The notes below the pieces were generated by a model. The model worked only from the letters and a program-made list of their open reading frames with translations. It had not been told where the DNA came from and made no database searches. From NCBI RefSeq assembly GCF_000425125.1, contig NZ_KE384306.1:335705-399704 (forward strand): a stretch of DNA of 64,000 nucleotides, given 5' to 3'. Source of the DNA: Paenibacillus taiwanensis DSM 18679. GTDB lineage: Bacteria; Bacillota; Bacilli; Paenibacillales; Paenibacillaceae. The position numbers and the translations under genes were made by a program. Each line of letters starts with the position of its first letter. The first letter of the stretch is position 1. Below, piece after piece: positions 42,703-52,704 of the stretch.

Positions 42703-42735
42703 AACTCTATATATAAATGAGGGGATGCGGGAGTA

Positions 42736-43647
42736 ATGGGGGTTAGTTTTCATCAGCTGCATATTTTTTACACGGTAGCGTCACGGGGCAGTTTTTCGGC
42801 TGCGGCTCAAGTGTTACATATGACTCAACCCGCTGTTACAATGCAAATTCAATCTTTGGAGGATTACTTCGGTTCGAAGCTGTTTCACCGCTCAACAAAG
42901 AAACTACAGTTGTCTGATGCCGGACGAACGCTGCTGCCTTATGCGCGACGCAGTTTAGATCTGGTACAGGAGACGGAGCAGGCGATGGTTTCGTTTACGA
43001 AAGAACTGCATGGCAAGTTACAACTCGGAGCAAGTCTGACCATTGGTGAATATGTACTTCCTCATTTGTTAGGGAAATTTGGGGTCGAACATCCCCAGAC
43101 ATCCCTTAGTATGAGAGTTATGAACACAACACAAATTATGGAAGGTATACGTGCACACCGTCTTGATTTGGGCTTGGTGGAAGCGCCAGTCATAGATGGC
43201 GACATGGTTGTTGAAGCGGTCATGGAGGATGAAATGATGCTGATCGTCCCCGCAGGCCATCATTTGGCAGGAAAGGAACAAGTTTCGTTGCAGGACGCAT
43301 TAGCTTGTTCCTATGTACTGCGTGAGGAGGGCTCAGGCACGAGAAAAGTAATGGAAGATGCGTTGCAGCAGCAAGGAGTGGATCTCAGAAGTCTTCAGGT
43401 CGTAATGGAGTTGGGTAGTACTGGCGCAGTGAAATCCGCCGTAGAGGCAGGTCTTGGTGTGACGATGCTGTCTCCATCTGCGGTCCGACACGAACGTCAG
43501 CTAGGATTAGTGAAAGCGTTACGGGTAAACGGGTTATCACTTAGGCGGCAGTTCTACGTTGTTCACCGTAAGGAAGGTGTGTTGGCTTGGCCAGCCGCAG
43601 CATTCTTAAATTTTTTGCGGCAGCACCGAGAGAAGGAGAGGGAATAG
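42736..43647 (+). CDS. LysR family transcriptional regulator (CysL/YwfK-like)
   Basis: This 303-residue LTTR has the N-terminal winged helix-turn-helix SAAAQVLHMTQPAVTMQIQSLEDYFGSKLFHRSTK and an effector domain of the periplasmic-binding-protein fold. It resembles CysL/YwfK-type regulators, but the ligand is unknown. LTTRs usually control a divergent or adjacent gene; here the PHP gene begins directly after its stop, so the two are in one operon. ATG 42736 with GGGAG upstream. No palindromic operator was confirmed. Confidence 0.85.
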   Translation: MGVSFHQLHIFYTVASRGSFSAAAQVLHMTQPAVTMQIQSLEDYFGSKLFHRSTKKLQLSDAGRTLLPYARRSLDLVQETEQAMVSFTKELHGKLQLGASLTIGEYVLPHLLGKFGVEHPQTSLSMRVMNTTQIMEGIRAHRLDLGLVEAPVIDGDMVVEAVMEDEMMLIVPAGHHLAGKEQVSLQDALACSYVLREEGSGTRKVMEDALQQQGVDLRSLQVVMELGSTGAVKSAVEAGLGVTMLSPSAVRHERQLGLVKALRVNGLSLRRQFYVVHRKEGVLAWPAAAFLNFLRQHREKERE

Positions 43648-44556
43648 ATGACGACAGAAATATTTTCGGAAATAGCGGAAATAGGCATTCCGATCCCACA
43701 TGGTGGCGCTGATTTGCATTCTCATACGACGGCGTCCGACGGAATGGAAGCGCCGCGTGATCAAGTTCGTTTGGCTCATCGTGCGGGATTAGAAGCGTTG
43801 GCGGTAACGGATCATGATACGGTCGCAGGTATTGCGGAGGCTGTCGCAGAGGGACATAAACTAGATATTCACGTCATTCCAGGTGTTGAGATTAGCACTG
43901 TGGAGTCAGGTGTCGATATTCATATTCTGGGCTACTACGTTAATGAGTGTGATCCTGTGTTATTGGAACGTTTGAGCAGGCTGCGCAAGACACGTGATTA
44001 TCGTAATGTGATGATAACAGACAAGTTGACGGAGCAGGGCATCCCGATCACGATGGAGGAAGTGGTGGCTGAGCTTGGTCGGCCGCTTGCTGATGGGGAA
44101 AGTGTCGGCCGGCCTCATATTGCAGATGCGCTGGTCCGCAGAGGTGTCGTCCAAGATATGCGAGAAGCATTTGATAAATATTTAGGTGCAAATGGTACCG
44201 CCTATGTAAACCCGCCACGGATTAGGCCGTATGAAGCGGCGGAATGGATTCGTGATGCAGGCGGAGCTGTTGTGCTTGCCCACCCGGTGTTATACGGCAG
44301 TGATGAGCTTGTAGAACGAATCGTTACTGAGATGAAGCCTGATGGCATTGAGGTGTGGCATTCAGATCATGACGAGCAGGATGTTGAGCGTTATGCTGCG
44401 CTGGCGCAGCGATTTAACTGCATCATGACAGCTGGTTCTGATTTTCATGGTGCTCGCCAAGGAAAAGTGTTTCATGGTCAATTAGGGAGTCGACGCGTGA
44501 GTATGGATACAGTAAACGAGCTGCGTCATATTGCAGAACGCCGTCGCTTGACCTAA
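43648..44556 (+). CDS. PHP-domain phosphoesterase (YciV/RNase AM-like)
   Basis: This 302-residue PHP protein carries the metal-binding His/Asp motifs: ADLHSHTTASDG, ALAVTDHDTVAG, IPGVEIS and VLAHPVLYG with later DFHG. Such stand-alone PHP proteins hydrolyse 3',5'-nucleoside bisphosphates or act as 5'-3' exoribonucleases; the exact substrate here is uncertain. ATG 43648 starts right after the LysR stop codon (43645-43647), with GAAGGAG upstream. It converges on rqcH with a terminator between. Confidence 0.88.
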   Translation: MTTEIFSEIAEIGIPIPHGGADLHSHTTASDGMEAPRDQVRLAHRAGLEALAVTDHDTVAGIAEAVAEGHKLDIHVIPGVEISTVESGVDIHILGYYVNECDPVLLERLSRLRKTRDYRNVMITDKLTEQGIPITMEEVVAELGRPLADGESVGRPHIADALVRRGVVQDMREAFDKYLGANGTAYVNPPRIRPYEAAEWIRDAGGAVVLAHPVLYGSDELVERIVTEMKPDGIEVWHSDHDEQDVERYAALAQRFNCIMTAGSDFHGARQGKVFHGQLGSRRVSMDTVNELRHIAERRRLT

Positions 44557-44590
44557 AGTTACCGCAAGGGAATGGATGTTGGTGGATAAG

Positions 44591-44630
44591 AAGGCCGGTA
44601 ATCTGCTGTGAGGGCAGGATACCGGCCTTT
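44591..44630. terminator. bidirectional terminator between the PHP gene and rqcH
   Basis: AAGGCCGGTA (44591-44600) pairs with TACCGGCCTT (44620-44629), with an inner CTGC/GCAG hairpin. T runs are short on both sides. Confidence 0.65.
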
Positions 44631-44639
44631 GGTGTGTAA

Positions 44640-46442
44640 TTAAGCGTTGCCGCTTTGCTTCATTTGGAAGGGCATGTTCGCGATTCTTTGTGCATCAGGT
44701 GTAATGTAGAGCGTTTTTTGACGTTCGTAGATGACAAATCCAGGTTTAGCCCCGTTTGGCTTGCGCACATGGCGCACAAGCGTGTAGTCAACAGGAACTT
44801 GGCTTGAATGTTTCGCCTGGCTAAAGTAAGCTGCAAGCTGCGCAGCTTCTTCCAAGGTAGAATCCCCGAACTGCTCGCTGCGGATAACGACATGCGAACC
44901 AGGAATATCCTTGGTGTGCAGCCAAGTATCGTTGGCGTTGGCCAGCTTGTTTGTCACATATTCGTTCTGCTTATTGTTTTTGCCTACGTAAAGCGGGATG
45001 CCCTCCGAAGAAGTGTAACAATATATAGTTGGTCGCGCATCTTTTTTCTTGCGTTTTGACTTGCGATCTCGATCACGCACGAGACCCTGTTCGATCAGTT
45101 CTTCTCTAATCTCTTGTGCATCCTGTACGTTCGCTTCAGACAACTGTTGGAGCAAAATATCGTAATAGTCGTTTTCTTTTTGTGCTGCGGCGATCTGTTC
45201 TTCTACGACCTGCATACTATTTTTCGCTTTATTGTATTTCTTGAAATAACGTTGCGCATTATCAGATGGATGCAGCAGCGGGTCAAGAGGAATATGGATC
45301 GTCTTTCCGTCCTCGTCATAATAATTGACCAGTTCAACTGTGCGGTCGCCTCGTTTGAGCTGATGAAGAGAAGCAAACAGCAGCTCTCCCATAATTCTAT
45401 ATTTATCCGCGTCTTGCGCTTCATCAAGTGTTTCTTGCAGCTTCTTTAACTTTTTCTCATTTTTGATTCGTTCTTGCTGTAGGAAGCGGGTTAAGTCACC
45501 TACACGCTGCTTGACCATATCTCGGATAGCCTTCTCGCCATAAAAGGCTTCCATACATGTGCTCATCACTTCATACTGGGTGGATTTCCCTTGTATATGC
45601 GTAATTGGAAGCGCTGAAAAGTATACTTTCTCTGCTTCATCTTCCAATATAGTAGGCACGTATTGGTGAGATCGCACGGATTCCATTAACGTGTGGAAGG
45701 CATCCCAAGCACGAGCCAAGCGTGACTTTGACGCTGTCATATCGTGCTCCGCGCGGTACTGCCACTCGTTTGCGATGCGTGGACTAATGCCAGACATGTG
45801 CTGTACAAGCCATTTGGCAGGCTGATGAGGTCCGTCTGCTGCATCTGTCGAAGGGTCAGTCTCGCCGTCTGCCTCTTGTTCCGTTTGTTGCCACAAGTGC
45901 TCAAATGTTTTGAAATCAACCTCTAACGGATTTGCTTTTTGCTGTTCAGGCGGCTCCACATAACTAAACCCAGGCATCACAATCCGGTAACTGCTAATAG
46001 AAGGTGTGACATGATGGATGCCGTCAATAATTTGATTGGTCGCAGGATCAACTAGAATGATGTTGCTGTGGCGTCCAGTAAGTTCAATAATCAGTTTCTT
46101 GACAGACTCATCCCCTAGCTCATCCCGTTGTCTGATATACAGATGAATAATTCGCTCCATGCCGACTTGCTCCACTCGTTCAACGAATCCCCCTTCACAG
46201 TGTTTGCGCACCAACATACAGAACATCGGTGGTTCTGAGGGGTTGGAGAACGACTGCTCTGTAAAATGAACACGCGGATAGGTAGGATTGGCGGATATAA
46301 GCAGCTTGTGGTTAGCTCCTCCAAATCGCATATGGAAAATAACGTCGTGTGGTGATGGTTGGTGAATTTTATGGATGCGGGCGCTCACCGTCTGCTCAAG
46401 CTCGTGTGCAAGCGCACGGGTAACAATGCCGTCTAATGACAT
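44640..46442 (-). CDS. rqcH: RqcH/NEMF family ribosome-associated quality control factor
   Basis: This 600-residue protein is a NFACT (Fbp/RqcH, YloA) protein that binds stalled 50S subunits and adds C-terminal alanine tails. The N-terminal NFACT-N domain begins SLDGIVTRALAHELEQ and includes FHMRFGGANHKLLISANPTYPRVHFT; a central coiled coil spans about 330-450 (ERIKNEKKLKKLQETLDEA, then EEQIAAAQKENDYYD), and the C-terminal NFACT-R domain reads IYCYTSSEGIPLYVGKNNKQNEYVTNKLANANDTWLHTKDIPGSHVVIR (split). An acidic insert lies near 200. ATG 46442 follows TAGGAG. Its place beside a Ca-ATPase matches B. subtilis yloA-yloB. Confidence 0.93.
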   Translation of the reverse strand: MSLDGIVTRALAHELEQTVSARIHKIHQPSPHDVIFHMRFGGANHKLLISANPTYPRVHFTEQSFSNPSEPPMFCMLVRKHCEGGFVERVEQVGMERIIHLYIRQRDELGDESVKKLIIELTGRHSNIILVDPATNQIIDGIHHVTPSISSYRIVMPGFSYVEPPEQQKANPLEVDFKTFEHLWQQTEQEADGETDPSTDAADGPHQPAKWLVQHMSGISPRIANEWQYRAEHDMTASKSRLARAWDAFHTLMESVRSHQYVPTILEDEAEKVYFSALPITHIQGKSTQYEVMSTCMEAFYGEKAIRDMVKQRVGDLTRFLQQERIKNEKKLKKLQETLDEAQDADKYRIMGELLFASLHQLKRGDRTVELVNYYDEDGKTIHIPLDPLLHPSDNAQRYFKKYNKAKNSMQVVEEQIAAAQKENDYYDILLQQLSEANVQDAQEIREELIEQGLVRDRDRKSKRKKKDARPTIYCYTSSEGIPLYVGKNNKQNEYVTNKLANANDTWLHTKDIPGSHVVIRSEQFGDSTLEEAAQLAAYFSQAKHSSQVPVDYTLVRHVRKPNGAKPGFVIYERQKTLYITPDAQRIANMPFQMKQSGNA

Positions 46443-46680
46443 ATGGTAGGTTCTCCTATTCCTGTTGCATTCTTATCTTCCTATGATGCCATACTTTCAA
46501 GCAAAACTTAAGAGTCCGTTTTTAGATTGGGATATTTTTAGTCTCGTCCGAATAACTTTAATCTAAAGGCTGTCCGTATGAGCACTTGAATAGTTCCTCA
46601 CGGTAACTACGCTGTTTAGGAATAGGAGATTCAAACCAAATCATCGGTGCAGCACAATGGGGTAGAAAGGGGAACGGAAC

Positions 46681-49491
46681 ATGGAACAAATCAAGTGGCA
46701 CCGGCTGACGTGTACACAACTGCTGGATACGCTGGGCGTCCACGCAGACCAAGGAATTTCAGATGAAGAAGCCGTACAACGTCAACAACGCTATGGAGCT
46801 AACGAGCTGTCGGAAGGTAAACGAATATCCCCCTTGGCATTATTTTTGAATCAGTTTAAAGATTTTATGGTGCTTGTACTGGCGGGGGCGACGCTTGTAT
46901 CTGGTATACTTGGCGAATATTTAGATGCAGTTACGATTATTGCCATTATCATTTTAAATGGGGTGCTTGGCTTCGTTCAAGAATTCCGGGCGGAGCGCTC
47001 GCTTCGTGCACTGAAGCAGTTATCAGCTCCGATCGCCAAAGTGATTCGCTCTGGTCAACTTCATCATCTGCCAGCAAGAGAGCTTGTGCCTGGGGATATA
47101 GTGGTATTGGAGAGTGGAGACCGTGTGCCCGCTGATATTCGTTGGTTGGAAACAAACAGTTGTTATGTAGAGGAATCGGCATTAACAGGTGAATCAGTGC
47201 CCGTTAATAAACATTTTGAGGCTATCAATCGGGATGATATTCCATTGGGGGATATGAAAAATATCGGGTTTATGGGTACGATGATGTCCCGTGGCACAGC
47301 CAGAGGTATCGTTGTGCGGACAGGCATGGACACCGAGATGGGCAAGATTGCTCATTTGATCGACAGCACAGAGTCGATGGAGACTCCATTGCAGCATCGT
47401 TTGGAGCAGTTGGGGAAAATTTTGATTATCGTTGCTTTGGCACTAACCGTTATGGTCGTTGTGGCAGGTATTATGCATGGTCAGCCAGCGCTAGGTATGT
47501 TTTTGGCGGGCGTAAGTTTGGCGGTGGCGGCTATTCCCGAGGGGTTGCCAGCGATAGTGACCATTGCGCTGGCACTGGGGGTGCAGCGGATGATCAAACG
47601 TAAAGCGATTGTGCGCAAATTGCCGTCTGTTGAAACTTTGGGATGTGCCTCTGTCATTTGTTCAGACAAAACAGGTACGCTGACACAAAACAAGATGACT
47701 GTTACCAACTTGTGGCTGGGCGGTCGAACACTTGAAGTGAGCGGCGAGGGATATGAGCCGATAGGTCATATTACAGAACAAGGTCAACCGTTGGATTTGA
47801 AAAATGATCAGCAGCTTCGTCGTCTGTTACAAATTAGTGCGTTATGTAACAATGCGATACTGGATGAAGTTTATCCAGAGGAAGCAGAGTTGACGAAGTC
47901 GGGTAAAGGTGCTAAGCGAAAGGGACGTGAAGAAGTTCAGCCTGTGTGGGGTATAAAGGGGGACCCAACAGAAGGGGCTTTGCTTGTTATGGCAGCCAAA
48001 CTGGGTGTGACGGCATCTTCAATTGGCAGCGCCTATCAACGTGTGCAGGAGCTGCCATTTGATTCGGAACGAAAACGGATGTCGGTCGTTGTTAAGCATC
48101 AGGGTGGCAGTATTTTGTTTACTAAAGGCGCGCCAGATGTACTAATGGATCGCTGCGCGTATGTATTGTGGGATGGCAAAGTAGTTCCCTTTACAGGCAG
48201 CCTCAAACAAAGGGCGCAGGCTGCTAATGAGCAGATGGCAAAGCAAGCGTTGCGTGTGCTTGGCACAGCTTACCGTGAGCTAAAGCCGAGTGAGCAGGTG
48301 GACAACGAGAATGCTGTTGAGTCGCAGCTCATATTTGTAGGGTTGGCTGGCATGATTGATCCGCCGCGGCGTGAGGTGCGTGATGCGATCAGCCAATGCC
48401 GCAGAGCAGGCATTAAAACGGTGATGATTACGGGCGACCATCAATTAACAGCCGAGGCTATCGCAGGTCAATTAGGTATCGTGCCAAAAGGCGGTATTGC
48501 TGTAAATGGCGCACAGTTAGCCCACATGACGGATGAAGACTTGGATAAAGTAGTTGATCAAATTTATGTGTATGCACGAGTATCACCGGAACATAAATTG
48601 CGTATTGTGAAGTCACTTCAACGACAAGGGCACGTCGTAGCGATGACGGGGGACGGTGTTAACGACGCGCCTGCCATTAAAGCGGCAGATATCGGCATTG
48701 CGATGGGTATAACGGGCACAGACGTGACCAAGGAAGCTTCCGCCCTAATTTTAAGTGATGATAACTTTGCAACGATTGTCTCTGCAATTGAAGAAGGCAG
48801 GGGCATATACGAAAATATTCGCAAGTTTATCCGTTATTTGCTTGCGTCTAACGTCGGCGAAATATTAGTGATGTTTTTTGCGATGATGTTAGGACTGCCG
48901 CTGCCGCTTATCCCAATTCAAATATTGTGGGTGAACTTGGTGACAGATGGTTTGCCGGCAATGGCGCTTGGTGTAGATCAAGCAGAGAAAGATTTGATGG
49001 AGCATCGGCCGCGTTCAGCAAAGGAAAACATATTTGCAAGACGGCTTGGCTGGAAAATTATTAGCCGCGGCTTGCTGATCGGCATTTGTACGTTAGCTGC
49101 CTTCTGGTTGACGCTTAACGCCAATCCGAACAGCGCTGAGCAATTGATGAAGGCGCAGACGGTTGCTTTTGCAACACTCGTTATGGCGCAGCTTATTCAT
49201 GTGTTTGATTGCCGCAGCTCGCGTTCTATATTCCATCGTAATTTGTTCCAAAATAAATATTTGGTGCTGGCGGTGCTATCATCCGTGCTGCTCCTGCTTG
49301 GAGTCTTGTATATTGAGCAGCTTCAGCCTATATTCAAAACGGTTCCGCTAGGGTTACGTGATTGGGCCATCACATTTGTAATGGCCGGAATTCCTACTTT
49401 CTTGCTTGGCATCGGGTCCGTATGGTCTGGCAAGAAGTCGATCAATAGGCGGAGAAAGGCGACTTATCCATCGCACCGTCGCGCGGCTTAA
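46681..49491 (+). CDS. P-type calcium-transporting ATPase (YloB/PacL type)
   Basis: This 936-residue P2A ATPase pumps Ca2+ out of the cytosol. The phosphorylation site is DKTGT (Asp329), the TGES motif is in [10 protein letters not shown], the cation site contains IPEGLP in TM4 and [13 protein letters not shown] in TM6, and the hinge is [11 protein letters not shown] basic stretch [16 protein letters not shown] (about 403-418) is inserted in the nucleotide-binding domain before [12 protein letters not shown] 46681 follows AAAGGGG. The C-terminus ends in a basic Arg-rich tail. It is divergent from rqcH; B. subtilis has the same pair. Confidence 0.93.
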   Translation: MEQIKWHRLTCTQLLDTLGVHADQGISDEEAVQRQQRYGANELSEGKRISPLALFLNQFKDFMVLVLAGATLVSGILGEYLDAVTIIAIIILNGVLGFVQEFRAERSLRALKQLSAPIAKVIRSGQLHHLPARELVPGDIVVLESGDRVPADIRWLETNSCYVEESALTGESVPVNKHFEAINRDDIPLGDMKNIGFMGTMMSRGTARGIVVRTGMDTEMGKIAHLIDSTESMETPLQHRLEQLGKILIIVALALTVMVVVAGIMHGQPALGMFLAGVSLAVAAIPEGLPAIVTIALALGVQRMIKRKAIVRKLPSVETLGCASVICSDKTGTLTQNKMTVTNLWLGGRTLEVSGEGYEPIGHITEQGQPLDLKNDQQLRRLLQISALCNNAILDEVYPEEAELTKSGKGAKRKGREEVQPVWGIKGDPTEGALLVMAAKLGVTASSIGSAYQRVQELPFDSERKRMSVVVKHQGGSILFTKGAPDVLMDRCAYVLWDGKVVPFTGSLKQRAQAANEQMAKQALRVLGTAYRELKPSEQVDNENAVESQLIFVGLAGMIDPPRREVRDAISQCRRAGIKTVMITGDHQLTAEAIAGQLGIVPKGGIAVNGAQLAHMTDEDLDKVVDQIYVYARVSPEHKLRIVKSLQRQGHVVAMTGDGVNDAPAIKAADIGIAMGITGTDVTKEASALILSDDNFATIVSAIEEGRGIYENIRKFIRYLLASNVGEILVMFFAMMLGLPLPLIPIQILWVNLVTDGLPAMALGVDQAEKDLMEHRPRSAKENIFARRLGWKIISRGLLIGICTLAAFWLTLNANPNSAEQLMKAQTVAFATLVMAQLIHVFDCRSSRSIFHRNLFQNKYLVLAVLSSVLLLLGVLYIEQLQPIFKTVPLGLRDWAITFVMAGIPTFLLGIGSVWSGKKSINRRRKATYPSHRRAA

Positions 49492-49559
49492 ATATTCGTT
49501 GGCCTGCTTATTTTACGTGATAAAGTGCAAACATTTTTTCAGTTCATCAATATACATTT

Positions 49560-49588
49560 TTGTCCTTTTACGTTATCCTTACTTTATA
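49560..49588 (+). promoter_or_regulatory. possible dapF promoter
   Basis: TTGTCC (49560-49565), 17 bp spacer, TTTATA (49583-49588). Downstream GAGATTAATCTC (49622-49633) is a perfect 12-bp palindrome of unknown role. Confidence 0.45.
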
Positions 49589-49697
49589 AGTTGCATATCT
49601 AGTTATCTGATGTGAATAGAGGAGATTAATCTCTTTGGCTTTAAATAAGGGCTAGACACATTGACGATATGCGGCGGAGTAGAGGGAGTGAACGTCG

Positions 49698-50543
49698 ATG
49701 CAATTTACGAAGATGAACGGTCTTGGAAATGACTTTATCGTGGTATATGGTGAACAAGCGTTGCCTGATCAAGTATCACAGCTTGCAATAGAGACTTGTA
49801 ATCGATACTTTGGTATCGGTGCTGACGGTCTTGTATATATTTTGCCATCTGAGCGTGCCGATTTTAAAATGAGAATTATTAATTCTGACGGTACTGAAGC
49901 AGAACAGTGCGGTAATGCGATCCGTTGTGTAGCCAAATACGTAGCAGATAATGGCTATATTACAGCAGACGAGCTGACGATTGAGACGATTGGCGCAGGT
50001 GTGCAGCAGGTTCAGCTTAATAGGGACAACAACATTGTGCAGTCGGTCCGCGTAGATATGGGGACGCCAATTCTCGATGGACTCCACATTCCCACTACAA
50101 TTGATGCGAAGTCAGTAGTGAATGTGCCTGTTGAAGTTGCGGGCCATACGTTTCATTTTACAGCGGTATCGATGGGCAATCCCCATTGTGTAATTTACGT
50201 CGAGGACGCAACTACTTTTGATGTACAGCGGTGGGGCCCTCTATTGGAACAGCATCCACTATTCCCGCGCAAGATCAACGTTGAATTTGCAACTGTTCAG
50301 CGTCGTGATTTTGTAGATATGCGGGTGTGGGAACGTGGCGCAGGGCCTACGCTTGCTTGTGGAACAGGCGCTTGTGCAACACTTGTAGCAAGCGTGCTAA
50401 ACGACAACACCGAGCGTAAGGCTACGATATCGCTTGCTGGTGGGGATTTGTTTATCGAATGGAACGAAGAGGATCATCATGTTTACATGACAGGACCTGC
50501 TGAATTTGTATTTACAGGCCAATGGGTCAAAGCAAATCGTTAA
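49698..50543 (+). CDS. dapF: diaminopimelate epimerase
   Basis: This 281-residue cofactor-independent racemase converts LL- to meso-diaminopimelate for lysine and peptidoglycan. The two catalytic cysteines are in EQCGNAIRC (Cys71) and TLACGTGACA (near 220); the N-terminal FTKMNGLGNDF and the glycine-rich IGADGL segment are typical. ATG 49698 follows GAGGGAG. Length is standard. It lies between the Ca-ATPase and the methionine enzyme, interrupting the order seen in B. subtilis. Confidence 0.96.
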   Translation: MQFTKMNGLGNDFIVVYGEQALPDQVSQLAIETCNRYFGIGADGLVYILPSERADFKMRIINSDGTEAEQCGNAIRCVAKYVADNGYITADELTIETIGAGVQQVQLNRDNNIVQSVRVDMGTPILDGLHIPTTIDAKSVVNVPVEVAGHTFHFTAVSMGNPHCVIYVEDATTFDVQRWGPLLEQHPLFPRKINVEFATVQRRDFVDMRVWERGAGPTLACGTGACATLVASVLNDNTERKATISLAGGDLFIEWNEEDHHVYMTGPAEFVFTGQWVKANR

Positions 50544-50595
50544 AAATAGATCCATGCCAAGCTATTTTTTTAACGCATTATTGGGAATAAAGCGG

Positions 50596-50675
50596 TATAA
50601 TGGAAAGAAGTCGAACGGGCAGTAGGTTGGGTAATCCATTCCAGCTCTAGTTGCCCGATGATGTATGTGAAGCGT
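50596..50675 (+). promoter_or_regulatory. leader region upstream of the YitJ-type gene
   Basis: TATAAT (50596-50601) is followed by CGGGCA (50616-50621) pairing with TGCCCG (50652-50657), then a perfect terminator at 50676, 48 nt before the gene. This is the layout of a transcription attenuator, but no known riboswitch consensus was found, and the terminator may simply belong to dapF. Confidence 0.35.
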
Positions 50676-50699
50676 GACGCCCCGCTCGGGGCGTCTTTT
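50676..50699 (+). terminator. terminator upstream of the methionine enzyme gene
   Basis: GACGCCCCG (50676-50684) and CGGGGCGTC (50687-50695) form a perfect 9-bp stem with a 2-nt gap, followed by TTTTG. Confidence 0.8.
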
Positions 50700-50746
50700 G
50701 TTCATAAATATATAGGTGTCCAATAGTGTGGAGTGGGGTGGCTCAT

Positions 50747-52672
50747 ATGACAGGGAAACTGAAGGATTTAAGGCAAGCTGTGCAGCAGGGGATTATCGTT
50801 GGTGATGGTGCAATGGGAACGTATTTATATCATTTTGGTTACCCAGTAGGGATATCTTATGAGGCACTTAACATTACGGAAGCGGACGTTATCCGTAACA
50901 TACATCGCGAGTATGTAGAAGCAGGGGCGCAGTTGCTAGAGACTAATACCTTTACAGCAAACCGTGAGAAATTGTATAAGCATGGACTGGAATCTAAAGT
51001 CAAAGAGATTAATAGAGCGGGCGTTCGCCTGGCGCGTGAAGCTGCACAAGGTAAAGCTTATGTGGTTGGTGCTCTTGGCTCCATTCGTGCAGGGAAGCGA
51101 GAAAATATTCATACCTCACTAGTCGCGCGAGATTACGAAGAGCAAATCTCCGCCATGCTAGAAGAAGGCGTGGACGGTATTATGTTTGAGACCTTCTATG
51201 ACCTGGAAGAAATGAGGCTGGCATTACAAATTACACGTCGTTTGGATGCACAGGTTCCGACAGTCTGTCAATTTGCAGTAGAAGAATCCTATCGAACAAA
51301 GGATGGATTTACGCTTGCAGAAGCATTCCGTGTTTTGCGCGAAGATGGAGCGGACATTGTTGGTTTGAACTGTCGCATGGGACCTAACGGTATATTACGT
51401 GCGTTCGAATCGGTGACTGGGCGTGTTGGTCTGCCAATGTCTTCTTTCCCGAACGCAGGTTTACCGGATTATGTAGACGGTCGCTATAACTTTGTTGCCT
51501 CTGCAGAATACATGGCACAAAGTGCGGTGGAGTTCGCTAAGCAAGGTGCTCGTATTATTGGCGGCTGCTGCGGAACGACACCTAGTCATATTCGAGCTAT
51601 TGCGGATGCATTAAGTCAAGTAAAGGCAGAAGAGCTGCCTGACATCAGTTTATTGGTAGAGGACGAGGCGGTAACAAGCAGTGGTTCACCGCTTGAAGTT
51701 GGCGGTGCGGTATCTACTCAAGATCGAAATCGCCATGATGGCGTAAAGCGCGAAGACAGTATCGTTGATCTGGTCGCGAAGCGTCATACCGTTATTGTGG
51801 AGCTTGACCCGCCACGTGATCTGGATATCGCCAAGTTTATGAAAGGCGCTCATGCGCTTAAGCTTGCGGGCGCGGATGCTGTTACGTTAGCTGACAATTC
51901 GCTTGCTGTGACTCGTATGAGCAATTTGGCGCTTGGTCATTTGGTTCAAAAAGAAGCGCAAATTCGGCCCTTAATTCATATTGCGTGTCGTGACCGCAAC
52001 TTAATCGGCACACAATCCCATATGATGGGGTTGGATGCGCTTGATATTGATCATGTGCTTGCTGTCACAGGAGACCCTGCGCGGTTCGGAGATTTGCCCG
52101 ATTCCAGTTCTGTGTACGACTTAACTTCATTTGAGATCATAAGAATGATTAAACAACTGAATGCAGGAGTAGCGTTCTCAGGCAAACCGCTCAAGCAGCG
52201 CGCTAATTTTGTTGTTGGCGCAGCATTTAACCCTAACGTGAAGTATTTAGAAAAAGCAGTTGATCGCCTCGAACGCAAAATTGAAGCAGGGGCCGATTAT
52301 ATAATGACCCAGCCTGTGTATGATGTAGAACTGATCGCTCGTATTGGTGAGCTTACGCGTCACTTAAATATTCCGATTTTTATTGGAATTATGCCGCTTG
52401 CAAGTGGAAGAAATGCTGAATATCTCCATAACGAGGTACCAGGCATTACGTTATCGAATGAGGTTCGTGCCCGTATGGCTGGACTAGAGGGGGCGGCTGG
52501 GCGAAAAGTCGGAGTTGAGATTGCCAAGGAGCTGCTAGAGGAAGCTATGAAGCATTTTAATGGTATCTATTTAATTACTCCGTTTATGTTCTATGAGATG
52601 ACTGTTGAATTAACATCCTATGTATGGGAAAAAGCGGAACGCCCGGCCGACCCCTTGTTTCGACTAACATAA
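50747..52672 (+). CDS. bifunctional homocysteine S-methyltransferase/methylenetetrahydrofolate reductase (YitJ type)
   Basis: This 641-residue enzyme fuses two steps of methionine synthesis. The N-terminal homocysteine methyltransferase domain has GDGAMGTYLY near residue 20 and the zinc ligands in IGGCCGTTPSHI (near 280). The C-terminal MTHFR (MetF) domain begins near 350 with VIVELDPPRDLDIAKF, and continues HVLAVTGDP, IMTQPVYD and FIGIMPL. A linker at about 315-350 separates them. B. subtilis YitJ has this fusion. ATG 50747 with GGGGTGG upstream; an in-frame GTG at 50726 lies too far from a good site. Confidence 0.93.
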   Translation: MTGKLKDLRQAVQQGIIVGDGAMGTYLYHFGYPVGISYEALNITEADVIRNIHREYVEAGAQLLETNTFTANREKLYKHGLESKVKEINRAGVRLAREAAQGKAYVVGALGSIRAGKRENIHTSLVARDYEEQISAMLEEGVDGIMFETFYDLEEMRLALQITRRLDAQVPTVCQFAVEESYRTKDGFTLAEAFRVLREDGADIVGLNCRMGPNGILRAFESVTGRVGLPMSSFPNAGLPDYVDGRYNFVASAEYMAQSAVEFAKQGARIIGGCCGTTPSHIRAIADALSQVKAEELPDISLLVEDEAVTSSGSPLEVGGAVSTQDRNRHDGVKREDSIVDLVAKRHTVIVELDPPRDLDIAKFMKGAHALKLAGADAVTLADNSLAVTRMSNLALGHLVQKEAQIRPLIHIACRDRNLIGTQSHMMGLDALDIDHVLAVTGDPARFGDLPDSSSVYDLTSFEIIRMIKQLNAGVAFSGKPLKQRANFVVGAAFNPNVKYLEKAVDRLERKIEAGADYIMTQPVYDVELIARIGELTRHLNIPIFIGIMPLASGRNAEYLHNEVPGITLSNEVRARMAGLEGAAGRKVGVEIAKELLEEAMKHFNGIYLITPFMFYEMTVELTSYVWEKAERPADPLFRLT

Positions 52673-52704
52673 TGAATTAGAATAGAATAATGGATGTGGT
52701 TCCG

